In this document: piece by piece, positions 48,329 through 58,689 of the stretch
Position numbering within the stretch: the stretch's first letter is position 1
Layout: each line of letters begins with the position of its first letter
Origin: Tipula vernalis
Taxonomy: Eukaryota > Arthropoda > Insecta > Diptera > Tipulidae
Direction of reading: 5' to 3'
DNA: 64,000 bases
Assembly (NCBI GenBank): GCA_958295665.1
Contig: OY282560.1
Span: 264,354,641-264,418,640 of the forward strand
Translations under genes and position numbers: made by a program
Notes under the pieces: generated by a model
What the model was told of the DNA's origin: nothing
Seen by the model: the letters and a program-made list of their open reading frames with translations, nothing else
Databases searched by the model: none

Positions 48329-48839
48329 TCGCCTATTACTTTATGTACCTATTGAAATAGACTGGGATTTGTTTTAGAGTTTAGACCAAGAGTAACAAAC
48401 CTTTTGCGAATTCTTATAGTTTTTCTGAATTTTTTTATTTCTACATAATATATTGTATGAAACTATGGCATATTTTTCCGAATTTGCGGAAAATTTCCCC
48501 TTTATTTTAAGGTATAAAATTAAAGTTATTCTGAAAAGTTTGGAAGAAATGCTAAATATTTTTAAGGAAAATTCAAAGTTTATTTTTAAATTATTTAAAA
48601 TAATTCCAAACGAATTCAGAACGATCTTTGGTAGTTACCAAAATGTTTTTGGAAAGTTTCTCTTCAAAAAGTCTTAGTTTTCTATAAGAAATCTTTCCGA
48701 ATTTTTCACGAAACAACACAATCACTGAAACTCGTGGCAGGCCTCTAATGGTGCTATTTCATGAGAAAATTTTACTGAATAGTAAAATACGTCAAAAAGA
48801 GAAAATAAAAATCAAACACCATATAATAGACAAAGACAA

Positions 48840-49160
48840 GGTGTTTTTACTTTCTTATACATAGTATAAAGGAAGTATAGGAATCATGAAAAATTTCGGT
48901 TGCGAGATTTTGATGGAAATACATGTTTTGGGGTCTCCTGAATACGTTGTGATTATTTTCGTAATGACGTCTGTGTGTGTGGATGTGTATCTGAATGTTC
49001 ATTATCTTAAAAACGAGCAAAGACAGGACCATGAAACTTCATATTTAAAAGTTTATTAACTATGCGAAGAGCTGATTAGATTTCCAGAATAATCGCACAA
49101 CCGGAAGAGGAAGTTTACCTAACATTAAAATCAAACATTGTGAATTATTGGAGAAAATAA
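48840..49160. other. Repeat-like segment with TTTACTTTCTTATACATAGT start
   Basis: The paired ACTTTCTTATAC ... GTATAAAGGAAGTA motif resembles the ends of the insertion at 1184-1662 (ACTTTCTTTTAT ... TAAAAGAAAGT), suggesting a shared element family. Non-coding. Confidence 0.35.
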
Positions 49161-49787
49161 AAGAGATATGGAAAATGTTTTTAAATAAAAGTTATAGGAA
49201 ACAATAATCTTAAGAAAAAATGTTCTTGCATTTTTGTTCTATCTTTATCCAATTTTGAGTAAAATGTATTTATGCATTGGCATTATTAAAAATATCATAT
49301 TTGCTATGAAAACAAAATATTCACAGAAAAACGCATTTGAAATGACAAAATTGTTTTTTTTTATTTTGTTGTTTTATACGTATGCTATGAAACTTTAATA
49401 CATAAACACAGCGCTGTATTCATTTCTAAATGATGTCTGTGGGTATATATGTACATATAAATATAATGTAAGTATAAGAAAGTAGTGTGGTGGTCACACC
49501 AGACACCGGATTTTTTATTTATATTTTTTTATAGCAAAAGTTTTAACGGGAAATTTGACATTAAACAAAAACATAAGCAATAATGGCTAAAAAAAATTAA
49601 GTATTTAGTAATTTAGTATTTATTCGAATATTTTTTTCATCTAAAAAATTAAATATTATTAATGCTAATATCAGAATTTAATTTTTTCGAACAATTTCCG
49701 TGAACCATGAAATCGTCATCCTAATAAAATTAATAGTCTGTGCGAGAATTATTTTTCATCATATACTAATTTTATGTACTTGTTTTA

Positions 49788-49839
49788 GTGACACTCCTAT
49801 AAAAAGTTCTCGATTTGATACTTTTTAGAGGAGTGTCAC
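49788..49839. repeat. Short hairpin, GTGACACTCCT stem
   Basis: GTGACACTCCTATAAAAAGT pairs with ACTTTTTAGAGGAGTGTCAC across a 12-nt loop, with one bulge. It immediately precedes the Penelope-like fragment's 3' side. Confidence 0.7.
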
Positions 49840-49861
49840 AACTTCACACACAAATATTTTT

Positions 49862-50191
49862 TTACTGATTCGTGCTCGTATTGTATAATAATTTCTTTGT
49901 TAAAGTTAAAGTTTCGTTAACCGGGATATTTCCATACATGTTTGTGATGTCGAATGAGGCGAATTTACTATTGTTGGGTATATTGATGTTTTTGATTTTG
50001 TTTACCAATTCTATATTATTTTTGATGGAGCGTGTGTTTTCTATTGTTAATTTTTGGTTCAGGTATTTATTGATGAATCTTGATAGTTTATATGATGATG
50101 TTGTCGTATAGTTAATCAGTGGCCTTATCGACATTCCTGTTTTATGTATTTTTGGGAGACCTTTCAGCCGCGGTGCTTCTGGTTTAATCAT
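49862..50191 (-). pseudogene. Penelope-like retroelement reverse-transcriptase fragment
   Basis: The minus-strand frame of 109 codons reads PRLKGLPKIHKTGMSIRPLI near its start, then SYKLSRFINKYLNQKL and FASFDITNMYGNIPVNETL. The L-P-K-I-H-K motif and S-F-D-[VI]-T-N-x-Y-x-N-I-P motif are diagnostic for Penelope-like elements, and the latter holds the first catalytic Asp of the polymerase. It stops soon after, without the catalytic D-D block. Degraded related sequence continues to about 50340. An inactive fragment. Confidence 0.82.
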
Positions 50192-50339
50192 TTTTAAAAG
50201 AAATCTATCTTTTAATCCTCTGGATCAGAATCTAAATCCCCAAATTCAAATTTCAAGTCGTGGAAGAAGTCTTTTTTTGCTAATTTCTCATCTATTTTCT
50301 TACCTTATTTTTCAACACTTTCCTTTAGATGTAGCTGCT

Positions 50340-51161
50340 TATATTTATTTCACTTTATTATAGTTTTACTTAGGTAGAGTAATCTAAAGTTCTGTTCATT
50401 GGAAGGCAGTGCAAATTGGCGCCATTCTCTCTTTGTCAATCCTTAGAAAAAGGAAGAATGCTAGAAATATATTTTAAGGAGGAACCAAAAAAGCCTTAAA
50501 ATTAATATAAGGCTTAAAAGTTTACCTATTCCGTTGACCAGCGGGGCAATTTTTATTAAACGCAAAGAGAACCCGCGTCCTTCACTGCTTGGTTTGAAAT
50601 TTTTTAGAAAAAACTTATCCACTGCAATCAAAGAAAGCTGAAGATACTGTGAAGAACTTTTCAATCTCATTCTCTGGTGAAGTCACATTTCTGTAGACAC
50701 AGTGACTCCGTCAATAAGGGAAACAAGGAACCGTTCCCAGTCGGACTCTCAGGAAACTTTGTAGGGAGACAGGATCAACAACCTCTTCTCGGTTCAAGGT
50801 AATGAATGGCCGAGTAATTGCTTGTGATTTGTATTGATTTTGGCGCTGTTTGAAAATTCGCTAAATTTATTTGAAAAAAAAAAACTTTCGGGATCAAACG
50901 ATAACGGTTTTAGCTTTGGAGCCTTAAATTTTATTAAGTTATTAAGCCACTTTTTCGACTGCAAAAGCTATCAATTTATTACACGGCCATTCAATTTTCT
51001 CCTTACAATCAATCAGCTCGAAAAGAAATTGTTTGACTCTTCTTCCCATAAAAACACTCAACAGCAAATATGGTTCTAACTAGTTGCCTGTTCCATTACA
51101 AGCGTCTTCATAGCCATCTGTTTAGTTCTTTTTTTTGCCTTTTGTAGTTGTATATTATATT
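50340..51161. other. Spacer with a GC-richer patch
   Basis: A patch at about 50690-50790 is less AT-rich (GACTCCGTCAATAAGGGAAA, CCCAGTCGGACTCTCAGG). No frame or motif recognised; probably an unidentified repeat. Confidence 0.35.
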
Positions 51162-51657
51162 ATAGGCAATAAATAAAATTAGATTGAAAATATGACAAAA
51201 AATTGGACATATAATGAAGGGAAAGCTTGATATTGACCGCATTGGTATTTAAATCCATTTTTGCTTAAAAATTTGACATTTAACATTACCAAAAATCAAA
51301 AAAAACTCGAACATAATAAAAAACTGTCAGAAAATATCGAAAATGTTCTAAAAGCCATCTATTCAAATTTTTCTGACTAAAATTCACCTAGCGTAAATTT
51401 TATGCATAAGTATTTCTGTTTTCTACACCATCGTATGAGAATGAGTAGTTGTGAATAGCTACAAGTACTTGCGAGTACTTTACTACCCTGAATGGAAGAC
51501 AGCTAATGAAAGATATGACTAAATGTGATTCCATTAAGCAAAAAAATATATAATTTAAAAATCTGGAGTGACACCATTTTTACAATCAACGACACAAATC
51601 CCATTCCTTTTCAAAGAGATTTTCCAGGCATTTCGTTTTTGATTTTTGGTGCAGATC

Positions 51658-52804
51658 AGTACTGCGATTTTGTTGTGTACATGAGAGTATGGGAATAAAT
51701 AACCGGAACGCAATAGTATTTTCAAATGTTGATGTGTTAGTGAATGTTGTTTTTGTTTATTTTTTATTTGATGTGGATTTTTCGATTCACCAAAAAAGAG
51801 CAAGCCTGCTCTTTCTGCTGTCAAACTGTTCGATTTGTCAAGAAAAGTCGCTCGGTCGAGCAAAATTGTTGTTGTTTTACGAATCTCGATTTTTTGGCAG
51901 ATTTACTAACAAAACACAAATAGAACTGTCATTTTGAAAGCGTCATTTGTGTTTTATGTTTTTTTGTATTTCTGGTTTATTTATATATAAATATTTTATA
52001 TTAAAGAATTAACCTGTTGTTGTTATGTTGTTATGCATTTAACACAATATGTTGTGTTTTTTATCGAGTGTAAAAATCATAGGATATGTTTATATAAACG
52101 TCGAAAACTCATACATATATAATACGGAGCAACTGTTCGATTCACACAGCAATAGAGAGTGATTTTTCAAAGATTTGGTAAAAGGCGAATCGAAATCGAC
52201 ATGAGATTGACGAGAGTTAATTTTAAAATATTAGGGATTTAGAATATAAATTATTTTAGATTTTTAAAATTTAAATGGGGCAAAAATTAGTAGCCGCCAA
52301 AAGCTAAACTTCAGCCAAATTATTTAAAAATGCTACAATATATTAAAATTATAGATAAAAAATAAATACTCCACTATATTGTACGTGTACATGTATTATA
52401 AATACTCCACTATATTGTACGCACTAATGTATTACATTCATTACTTACCACTTACTTATATTAATTTAGTTTAGTTTAAATTTGTTCTTCATCTAAAAAA
52501 AATTTTTATTAAAATTGACAAAAAAATTGTAAACCTAAAACATACAATTCAAAATGTCAATATTCCCATATTCCCAATCTAAAAAGCATGGGAAAAAATA
52601 TTCCCATAGGAAGATAAGCACCAAAAAATTTGAACCGATTTCACCCGATTGAATAATTTTTGATGCTTACTGGTACAAATACCACACGAACACAAATAAA
52701 ATTAATGACAACACACAGTAACAAAATTTTATACTTTACATGGTGTACGTATACAAAACTCCCTGTGAGTAAATTCCCATGTACACAACAAAATCGCACT
52801 ACTG
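51658..52804. mobile_element. Inverted-repeat element, CAGTACTGCGATTTTGTTGT ends
   Basis: The left end CAGTACTGCGATTTTGTTGT continues GTACATG. The right end is its reverse complement with one mismatch (CAGTAGTGCG ...). The element is 1147 bp. Its interior shows short open frames only, plus a 38-bp direct repeat (TACTCCACTATATTGTACG) at 52368-52431. It is part of the 2.9-kb insertion in the J2 block. Confidence 0.7.
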
Positions 52805-53231
52805 TACGTCGATTTTGGTCGCAAAACGAGGATTGAGAATTTTGTATATAGGTATACATTTCGTATAATATACATTTTTCTATTGTGTGCCGTCAAATAT
52901 TTTTATTGTATTAGTGTGTTTTCTCATGATGGTAAGTATCAAAAATAAGCTAAGTGGGTGAAATCGGTTCAACTTTTTTGTTGCTTCCGTTCGCCTTGAG
53001 TTATTTTTCCCTATCTTCTAACATGAGGAATTCATGTTTTTCTATATATTGTTGTTGTAATCGAGACATTCATTTTATTTCGTTAACAAAAATCCAAAAC
53101 AATATACGCAATCAATTGCTCGTGATCTTCAATATAAAAAACAAAAAGCTGCATAAATAAATGGTTTTTAACCTATACATTCTTCGTCGACCCCATTCAT
53201 AATATTTTTAACTTTTTTTTTTGAGTTATGT

Positions 53232-53949
53232 GAGAATAAACATTTGAAAAATAAAAAAAACAATTCAGTGTTATCTCATGCGTACGAAAGGAATGTTGTA
53301 CATATTTTTATTTCCAGTAATTTTCTGTAAAGTTTAAAACTAATGAAATGGTAAATTAAATAATGATTTAGAGTTAAACAAAAATTAGCTAAACATGGAA
53401 AATAGGTCATAAAAATATTTATAAACTATAATTTTATTAATAATTTTAAATGATGAAAAGACAGACGACGTACATCCTTCCTCTCCTGCATTTGAATTAA
53501 CACTAAGTCAAAATAACTAATTTACTTCTTATATTTTCCACATTATTTTTTATATCCCTCTTTTTCGTATCATTTTATCTCTCTTATTTGCAAACAAAAA
53601 ACTAAAAAAAAACGCCCATCATTTTTTGGTTTTTTGTTTAACATCGATAAGAGCGATAATGTGAAAAATATAAGTAAATTAGTGATTTTGGGATGGGCAA
53701 TAAGGATGTACGTCGTGTGTCTTTTCATCATTTAAAATTATTAATAAAATTATAGTTTATAAATATTTTTCTGACTTATTTTCCATGTTTAGCTAATTTT
53801 TGTTTAACTCTAAATCATTATTTAATTTACCATTTCATTAGTTTTAAACTTTACAGAAAATTACTGGAAATAAAAATATGTACAACATTCCTTTCGTACG
53901 CATGAGATAACACTGAATTGTTTTTTTTATTTTTCAAATGTTTATCCTC
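53232..53949. repeat. Long inverted repeat, about 250-320 bp arms
   Basis: The left arm 53232-53477 (for example CAATTCAGTGTTATCTCATG, CGTACGAAAGGAATGTTGTA) is matched almost base for base by the reverse complement at 53704-53949. Weaker pairing (CTAATTTACTT ... CACATTAT) extends inward to a loop near 53560-53635. Larger flanking inverse motifs (CGATTTTGGTCGCAAAACGA at about 52811 and its complement at about 54290) suggest it is the core of a nested fold-back element. A transcript would fold into a long duplex. Confidence 0.85.
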
Positions 53950-54321
53950 TGTTTTCTCTATTCCTTTGACACCAATGCAATTGATCAATACTATTGCCTT
54001 CCGGTAATTCTCACTCAATCAAAATCTTATATAATAAAAGTCATGAAACTCTCTTTTACAGACAAATACATTTATTGATTCCACTAGATTTGGCTGTATC
54101 TAACAATTCAACGTAAATTTGAATTTTTTTTTCTTGTTTCTACACCAACACCTTTATACTTAGTTAACTAACACATATAAATTTAGTGATGCCAAAATAA
54201 ACATCTGTCATCAATACACATAGAACCTGATTTTTTTTATTTCATATGTATGGAATTTTCATGACTTTTATTATAGAAGATTTTGACTCAATCCTCAAAT
54301 TGCGACCAAAATCGCTACCCT

Positions 54322-54572
54322 GGGGGCCTATTCTCGAATTCCACATCCATTTTCCACATGTGGACATCTGTCAAAGTTCACACAAAAACGTTCGAAGATT
54401 GTAATTCGTATATAAAACACATGCGGCATGGACATTTTCTATATGGGGAATTTTTTCACATGCTTATACCCATTCGGAAATATTCCCTTAGTACCGAAAA
54501 AATTCAAGTTTTATGAATTTTGACAGATGCCCACATGTGGAAAATGGATGTGAAACTCGAGAATAGGCCCCC
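54322..54572. mobile_element. MITE-like element, GGGGGCCTATTCTCGA ends
   Basis: TIRs of about 55 bp: GGGGGCCTATTCTCGAATTC, then CACATCCATTTTCCACATGT, mirrored at the right end (ACTCGAGAATAGGCCCCC). The length is 251 bp; non-coding. Confidence 0.82.
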
Positions 54573-54941
54573 TGATATTGCGATTTTGTGGGTTTTAATA
54601 AACACTTCACGTTTTCTTGTTTGAACAGAGTAGCATCAGCAAATCAAATAACAGAAAACCACTACTATTTATGTTTATGCAATGCACAAATCTTGATAAA
54701 AATTTTAGCCACAAAATTGCACAATCTATTTATAGTAAATTAACAAATTTTGTGATTTCTAAAATGGCATTGCTGAAGGCAATTTGTTCAAACTGTAACA
54801 GATGAAAAAATTTTATATTTCATCTCATTTCTGGTTCTAAACGTCCTATTTCAGGATAAACAATATTTTATATAAAAAATATATTTTTTATCATCCACAC
54901 ATTCAACGATGAGCTTTAACATTTTTTATTTTTTGTTACAG

Positions 54942-55078
54942 GTGTACGAATCATGCTTAAATGCGCTCCACGCCGCGTTGATCCAATTTATTTCACAGCT
55001 GATCATCCCTTTAAATTTGCATTACGGGACCGCAATGAAAAACAAATTTACTTTGCTGGTCGATATTTTGGTGTTTAA
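54942..55078 (+). CDS. Serpin alternative terminal exon J2 (duplicate of J)
   Basis: Acceptor TTTTTTGTTACAG, then GT and 44 codons to TAA. The loop is VRIMLKCAPRRVDPIY against VRMMLTSAPRRVDPIY in J. The core is FTADHPFKFALRDRNEK (Asn to Lys) and the end QIYFAGRYFGV (Thr to Ala). AATAAA is at 55170-55175. The replacement of T-S by K-C at the predicted P1-P1' would give a basic P1. It is the most distal clear serpin exon in the window. Flanking sequence is near-identical to that of J, so the exon pair is young. Confidence 0.88.
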
Positions 55079-55286
55079 ATGTCTGTGTTTTATGAATTTA
55101 TGACGAATATAATATATAGGATTACAATTGTTTTTTCTAAAATATGGTTTGGGTTGAATACACATATTTAATAAAGGGTTTATAATTTTAAAAGCAACAA
55201 ATAAAATTTTTTTTGTATTCAATTTTTTTATTTGCCAAATAATGATGATTTACCAAAACTTAGTCATTGAATTCAAATTCATTTAG

Positions 55287-55396
55287 GTATGTTTAATAGC
55301 CGATATACATTCAATGAAATTTTTCACTCTGTTCGGCCACCACAAAATCACGGCCGATTTATAGTTGAGTTATCAAAGAATGTGTCGCAGTTTTGA
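55287..55396 (+). CDS. Possible serpin-like terminal exon K2 (duplicate of K, weak)
   Basis: Acceptor AAATTCATTTAG, then GT and 35 codons to TGA: MFNSRYTFNEIFHSV, RPPQNHGRFIVELSKN, VSQF. Relative to K it has one extra codon and a few replacements, and the frame is intact. The same reservation applies: the resemblance to A-D-H-P-F-x-x-x-L is partial and the final serpin strand is missing. The only argument for function is frame retention in two copies. Confidence 0.3.
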
Positions 55397-55592
55397 TCGC
55401 CTATTACTTTACCTATTGAAATAGACTGGGATTTGTTTTAGAATTCTCAAAGTTTTTCTGATTTTTTTTTATTTCTACATAATATACTCTATGGAACTAT
55501 GGCTTATTTTTCTTTATTTTAAGGTATAAAATTAAAAGTTATTCTGAAAAGTTTGGAAGAAATGCTAAATATTTTTAAGGAAAATTCAAGTT

Positions 55593-55862
55593 AGGTTTAC
55601 AGAACATATAAAAGAAATCGGAAAACCAAAAATCGACTCGAAATATGCACAACACTTGACTACAGAGCAACATAATTACACTGACATCAACACAAACTCA
55701 CAGGTATTATACAGAATACGAAAAGGGTTACTAATGAACAGATTAGAAGAACTGGAAATATACAAGGAACGATATAATCCATTTTTACTAAACGAGAAAA
55801 TTGGCCGCAACAAAATTTACGACCTCATTGTAAAACCGAATTTAATATCATTTTGCACATAA
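55593..55862 (+). pseudogene. Penelope-like element C-terminal (GIY-YIG endonuclease side) fragment
   Basis: The open frame reads RFTEHIKEIGKPKIDSKYAQ, then HLTTEQHNYTD, RIRKGLLMNRLEELEIYKER and PFLLNEKIGR, ending at TAA. S-K-[FY]-A-x-H and L-E-x-x-E-I-Y-K are typical of the Penelope C-terminal endonuclease, and the Glu in the latter is the expected catalytic or metal-binding one. The N-terminal part is absent. It begins exactly where the similarity between the J and J2 blocks ends, so it is probably a 5'-truncated insertion at that breakpoint. Confidence 0.72.
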
Positions 55863-56413
55863 ACTCCCACAAAAACCAGATGGTCAAAAAATTCTTCTCT
55901 GTTTTTATCATAAAGTACACACCAGATGGTATATACTAAAAAGAAGGGCGGTACCACCCCTTTAAGAAGAAAAACAAAATAAGGGGGAAATAACGTTCAA
56001 AAGGCACGTAGGCCCACAAAAAATAAAAATAGGGTATAAAAGCAGTTTTTTAGCATAAGTTTAGTTAATGTTTGTTAGAAATTTGTTAAAGGAGTAACAT
56101 CCGAAACGATCGTAATTTCATTTACAAATAAAATAAATATCACGTTAAAGAAAGTGCAAAAAACCCGAAATACGAGTATTGTGTTTTATTATATAATTTT
56201 TTTTTTTTTTGTTTTTAAACACAAACAGCGGCATTGCAATTCATATTATTCAAATCATCAAACTGTAGTTTTGTGTTTATATGTTTTGTTTACATTCGTA
56301 ATTGACTTACGAGCGTCATGTACTAATCTAAGAGTATGTTGTGCAGGTTCGATAGGCATCTGTTTGATCGTTTTCTTGTTGAGTTTCTTTATGTTCAATA
56401 GATAGATAAAGTA

Positions 56414-56533
56414 AGCCTTGCTTTTTACAAGTTTTCACGTTTACATATTATTTTATTTTTTAGAGAATCAGGGTGCTAAGTCTCTAAAAAGTAAAATAAT
56501 ATGTAAACGTGTAAACTTGTACAAAGCAAAGCT
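56414..56533. repeat. Hairpin with about 50-bp stem
   Basis: CTTTTTACAAGTTTTCACGT and the following ACATATTATTTTA pair with TAAAATAATATGTAAACGTG and TAAACTTGTACAAAG, around a loop with AATCAGGGTGCT. Unclassified fold-back. Confidence 0.72.
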
Positions 56534-56539
56534 TTCGTT

Positions 56540-57200
56540 TTATGAGCCTTCCAGAGTATAGAGCCATAATCATCATGAGGTATTTTTTAGAACCTTTTTT
56601 AGTGGTATAACTTTTCACTGATTTCCATAGGAATCCATAGTAAAAATGACGTTTTTTAGCTTCAAATTTTTCAATGAAAAATGTAAAAATATTATAAAAT
56701 GTTTATATCAAAGTTTTCTACATAGCTTTAACAACAATATAGAAGAATATTTTGGTATTGGTACTAAGTAATTATTAACTGCAAAAATATTAAAATTAAA
56801 TTATTTCTAACATATATTTCTCGAACTTCCTTTTTGAAAAATAGATCAAGGTTGGCTTTGACAAATTAAAATAATTTGACGGTGACACCTAGGGTGTAAT
56901 AGAATAAGTTAAATTAATAGCTCAATGTTTTACTGTACTAAAATGGAATTTTCGATAATAAAACAGTTCTACACTATTCTTACTAGAAAAGTCATGAACT
57001 TTCTAGAAGTTTGGTTTGTGTATATAAAAAGGCGAACGAGATCGAATTGGATTATTAGAATGTGGAATGCGATAGCGTAAAGTTGTAAATTATTAGTATT
57101 TGATAAGCGAAATTTATTCACTTCAGCCAATGTGTGTACGCCCGAATTAATTGCAATAATAAAAAATACATATTTAGGGAGCTTTAACAAATTAAAATTG
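56540..57200. other. AT-rich spacer
   Basis: No gene or element recognised. Confidence 0.4.
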
Positions 57201-57299
57201 TAATTTGATGTATGCAGTGTTGCCACCTTTTGAAAAGCTCAAAGTAGGACATTTTTAGATATTGACTTGAATTACCTAAACTGAAAAACTTTTGTTCGA

Positions 57300-57362
57300 A
57301 AGCGGAATAGATAAAGATTTTTTTTTATAAAAAAAAATAAAAATATATATTCTATTCCGCTT
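57300..57362. repeat. Small inverted repeat, AAGCGGAATAG stem
   Basis: AAGCGGAATAG and CTATTCCGCTT flank an A/T-only loop. It lies between a hAT-like tip (CAGTGTTGCCACC near 57215) and the transposase end. Confidence 0.6.
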
Positions 57363-57576
57363 AACAGCCTTCTTGACTAGGAATTACAGATCATTTCTTA
57401 AAATCATATTGTTTTATCTATTTAATAGAAAAATATTTCATAAATAAATGCATAAAATCATAAAAAATATTAACAAAAGCCAATATAATATAAGTTATAA
57501 AATAATTCACTAATTTTATAAAACTTATAAAGAATAAATTGTTGTGAAAATTAAATCCCATAAAAAAATTGTAACA

Positions 57577-58680
57577 TCAAATGGTGGTTTGCATTTTAAA
57601 TTTATATTTTGTGTCAGACTTGGCACATTTTAATAACCTGTCATTCATTTTAACACTTTCATAAAAGTTTAAGCAACTTTGATTGCTGTTAATTGTAATT
57701 ATCAGTTCTGCTTTTATGAGCTCAACAGAACATCTATTTATGTCATCTGTCCATTTGTTATTCATTATGGAAAATACCCTTTCAATAAATGATGATGAAG
57801 TAGGAATCCTTAAAATAAATGATGCTTTCTGGAATAAATTTTCAGTGTTTGTAAAAGAATTGAAAATTTGGTGCCAACTTTCCGGCGACGTAGTTTTGTT
57901 TTGCCAATCAGATGAATTCATAATTAGTTGAATATTTTCGTTAGTAGAAACTATTTCTTCAAAGAGTTTATTCATGTCGATTCCTGGAATATGTACTTAA
58001 AATTTCAACAATTTCGACAAATGATTCAAAATTCGGTAATTTGGTAAACTCATTGCCTATTTTAAATTTTGCAAGTTTTGCGGTTAACGAATTTTCTCCA
58101 AATTCGTATCTTTTTTAAAAGAAATGTTAAAAATCATTTTTCTATTTTATATTTTTCAGAGTTTTTCAATACTTTGAAGTTAGTCATCACTTCATAACCA
58201 AAAAATTTCTGCGCATATCTAGATTTAAGTTGCACTTTCAAATCATTCAAGATACTGTGCATATCAACTTTTGTGGTACTGTTTTTTTCTAATAATTTTA
58301 TCGGTTTCTCAAATATAATAAATGGCTTGCGAAGAGGAGATAAATTTTGATTTTAAGTGGAATTTCATCATTTTTTATGTGTAAGACTTTTTTCAGTGCG
58401 ACTGACAAATAGACCATCGAGTTGCGACGTGTTTTGAACACTCACTAAAATTAACCTTAATAAAAACGCAGAATTCTTTAAAAGTTTCTCTTCGTTTCGA
58501 TGACAAACTGAAATGAGAGTTGATTTTCAACACGATATTTTCGATATCGACGTCTAACACTTCCAGAGAAGATCTGAGACAATTGTGCAAAATACGTAAC
58601 ATAACAGTTTACTTTTACGAGCATAACAGTTTGCTTTTTAATTTGTAAACAGTGAATGATGACGACCAAAGTTAGAATTC
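57577..58680 (-). pseudogene. hAT transposase, C-terminal part, degenerate
   Basis: From 58602 downwards: RRETFKEFCVFIKVNFSE, then KHVATRWS, a hallmark of ZBED-like hAT transposases. After several frame breaks comes the frame 57975-57577, with FQKASFILRIPTSSSFIERV and FSIMNNKW, the dimerisation domain. The N-terminal part of what looks like the same protein family is on the same strand at 61500-62030, beyond the satellite array. Multiple stops and frameshifts make it inactive. Confidence 0.78.
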
Positions 58681-58689
58681 GTGTAGAAT

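Larger units (their letters stand above)
46381..48577 (+). repeat. Duplication block containing exons I, J and K
   Basis: Shares long stretches with 51162-51680 and 54580-55589, starting TAATAAATAAAATTAGATTG and ending in the AATGCTAAATATTTTTAAGG region. This copy is uninterrupted and keeps exon I, which the other has lost (47113-47465 is missing there). Confidence 0.8.
51162..55589 (+). repeat. Duplication block containing exons J2 and K2, split by a 2.9-kb insertion
   Basis: Matches 46381-48577 in two parts, 51162 to about 51673 and about 54584 to 55589. The break is flanked on both sides by TGCGATTTTGT (51663-51673 and 54584-54594), as a target duplication would be. The inserted DNA holds several inverted-repeat elements described separately. 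Confidence 0.78.

Noticed and set aside
56362..56405. Acceptor-like GTGCAG followed by a frame SIGICLIVFLLSFF
   Set aside because: Poor polypyrimidine tract and no serpin core; a hydrophobic chance frame.
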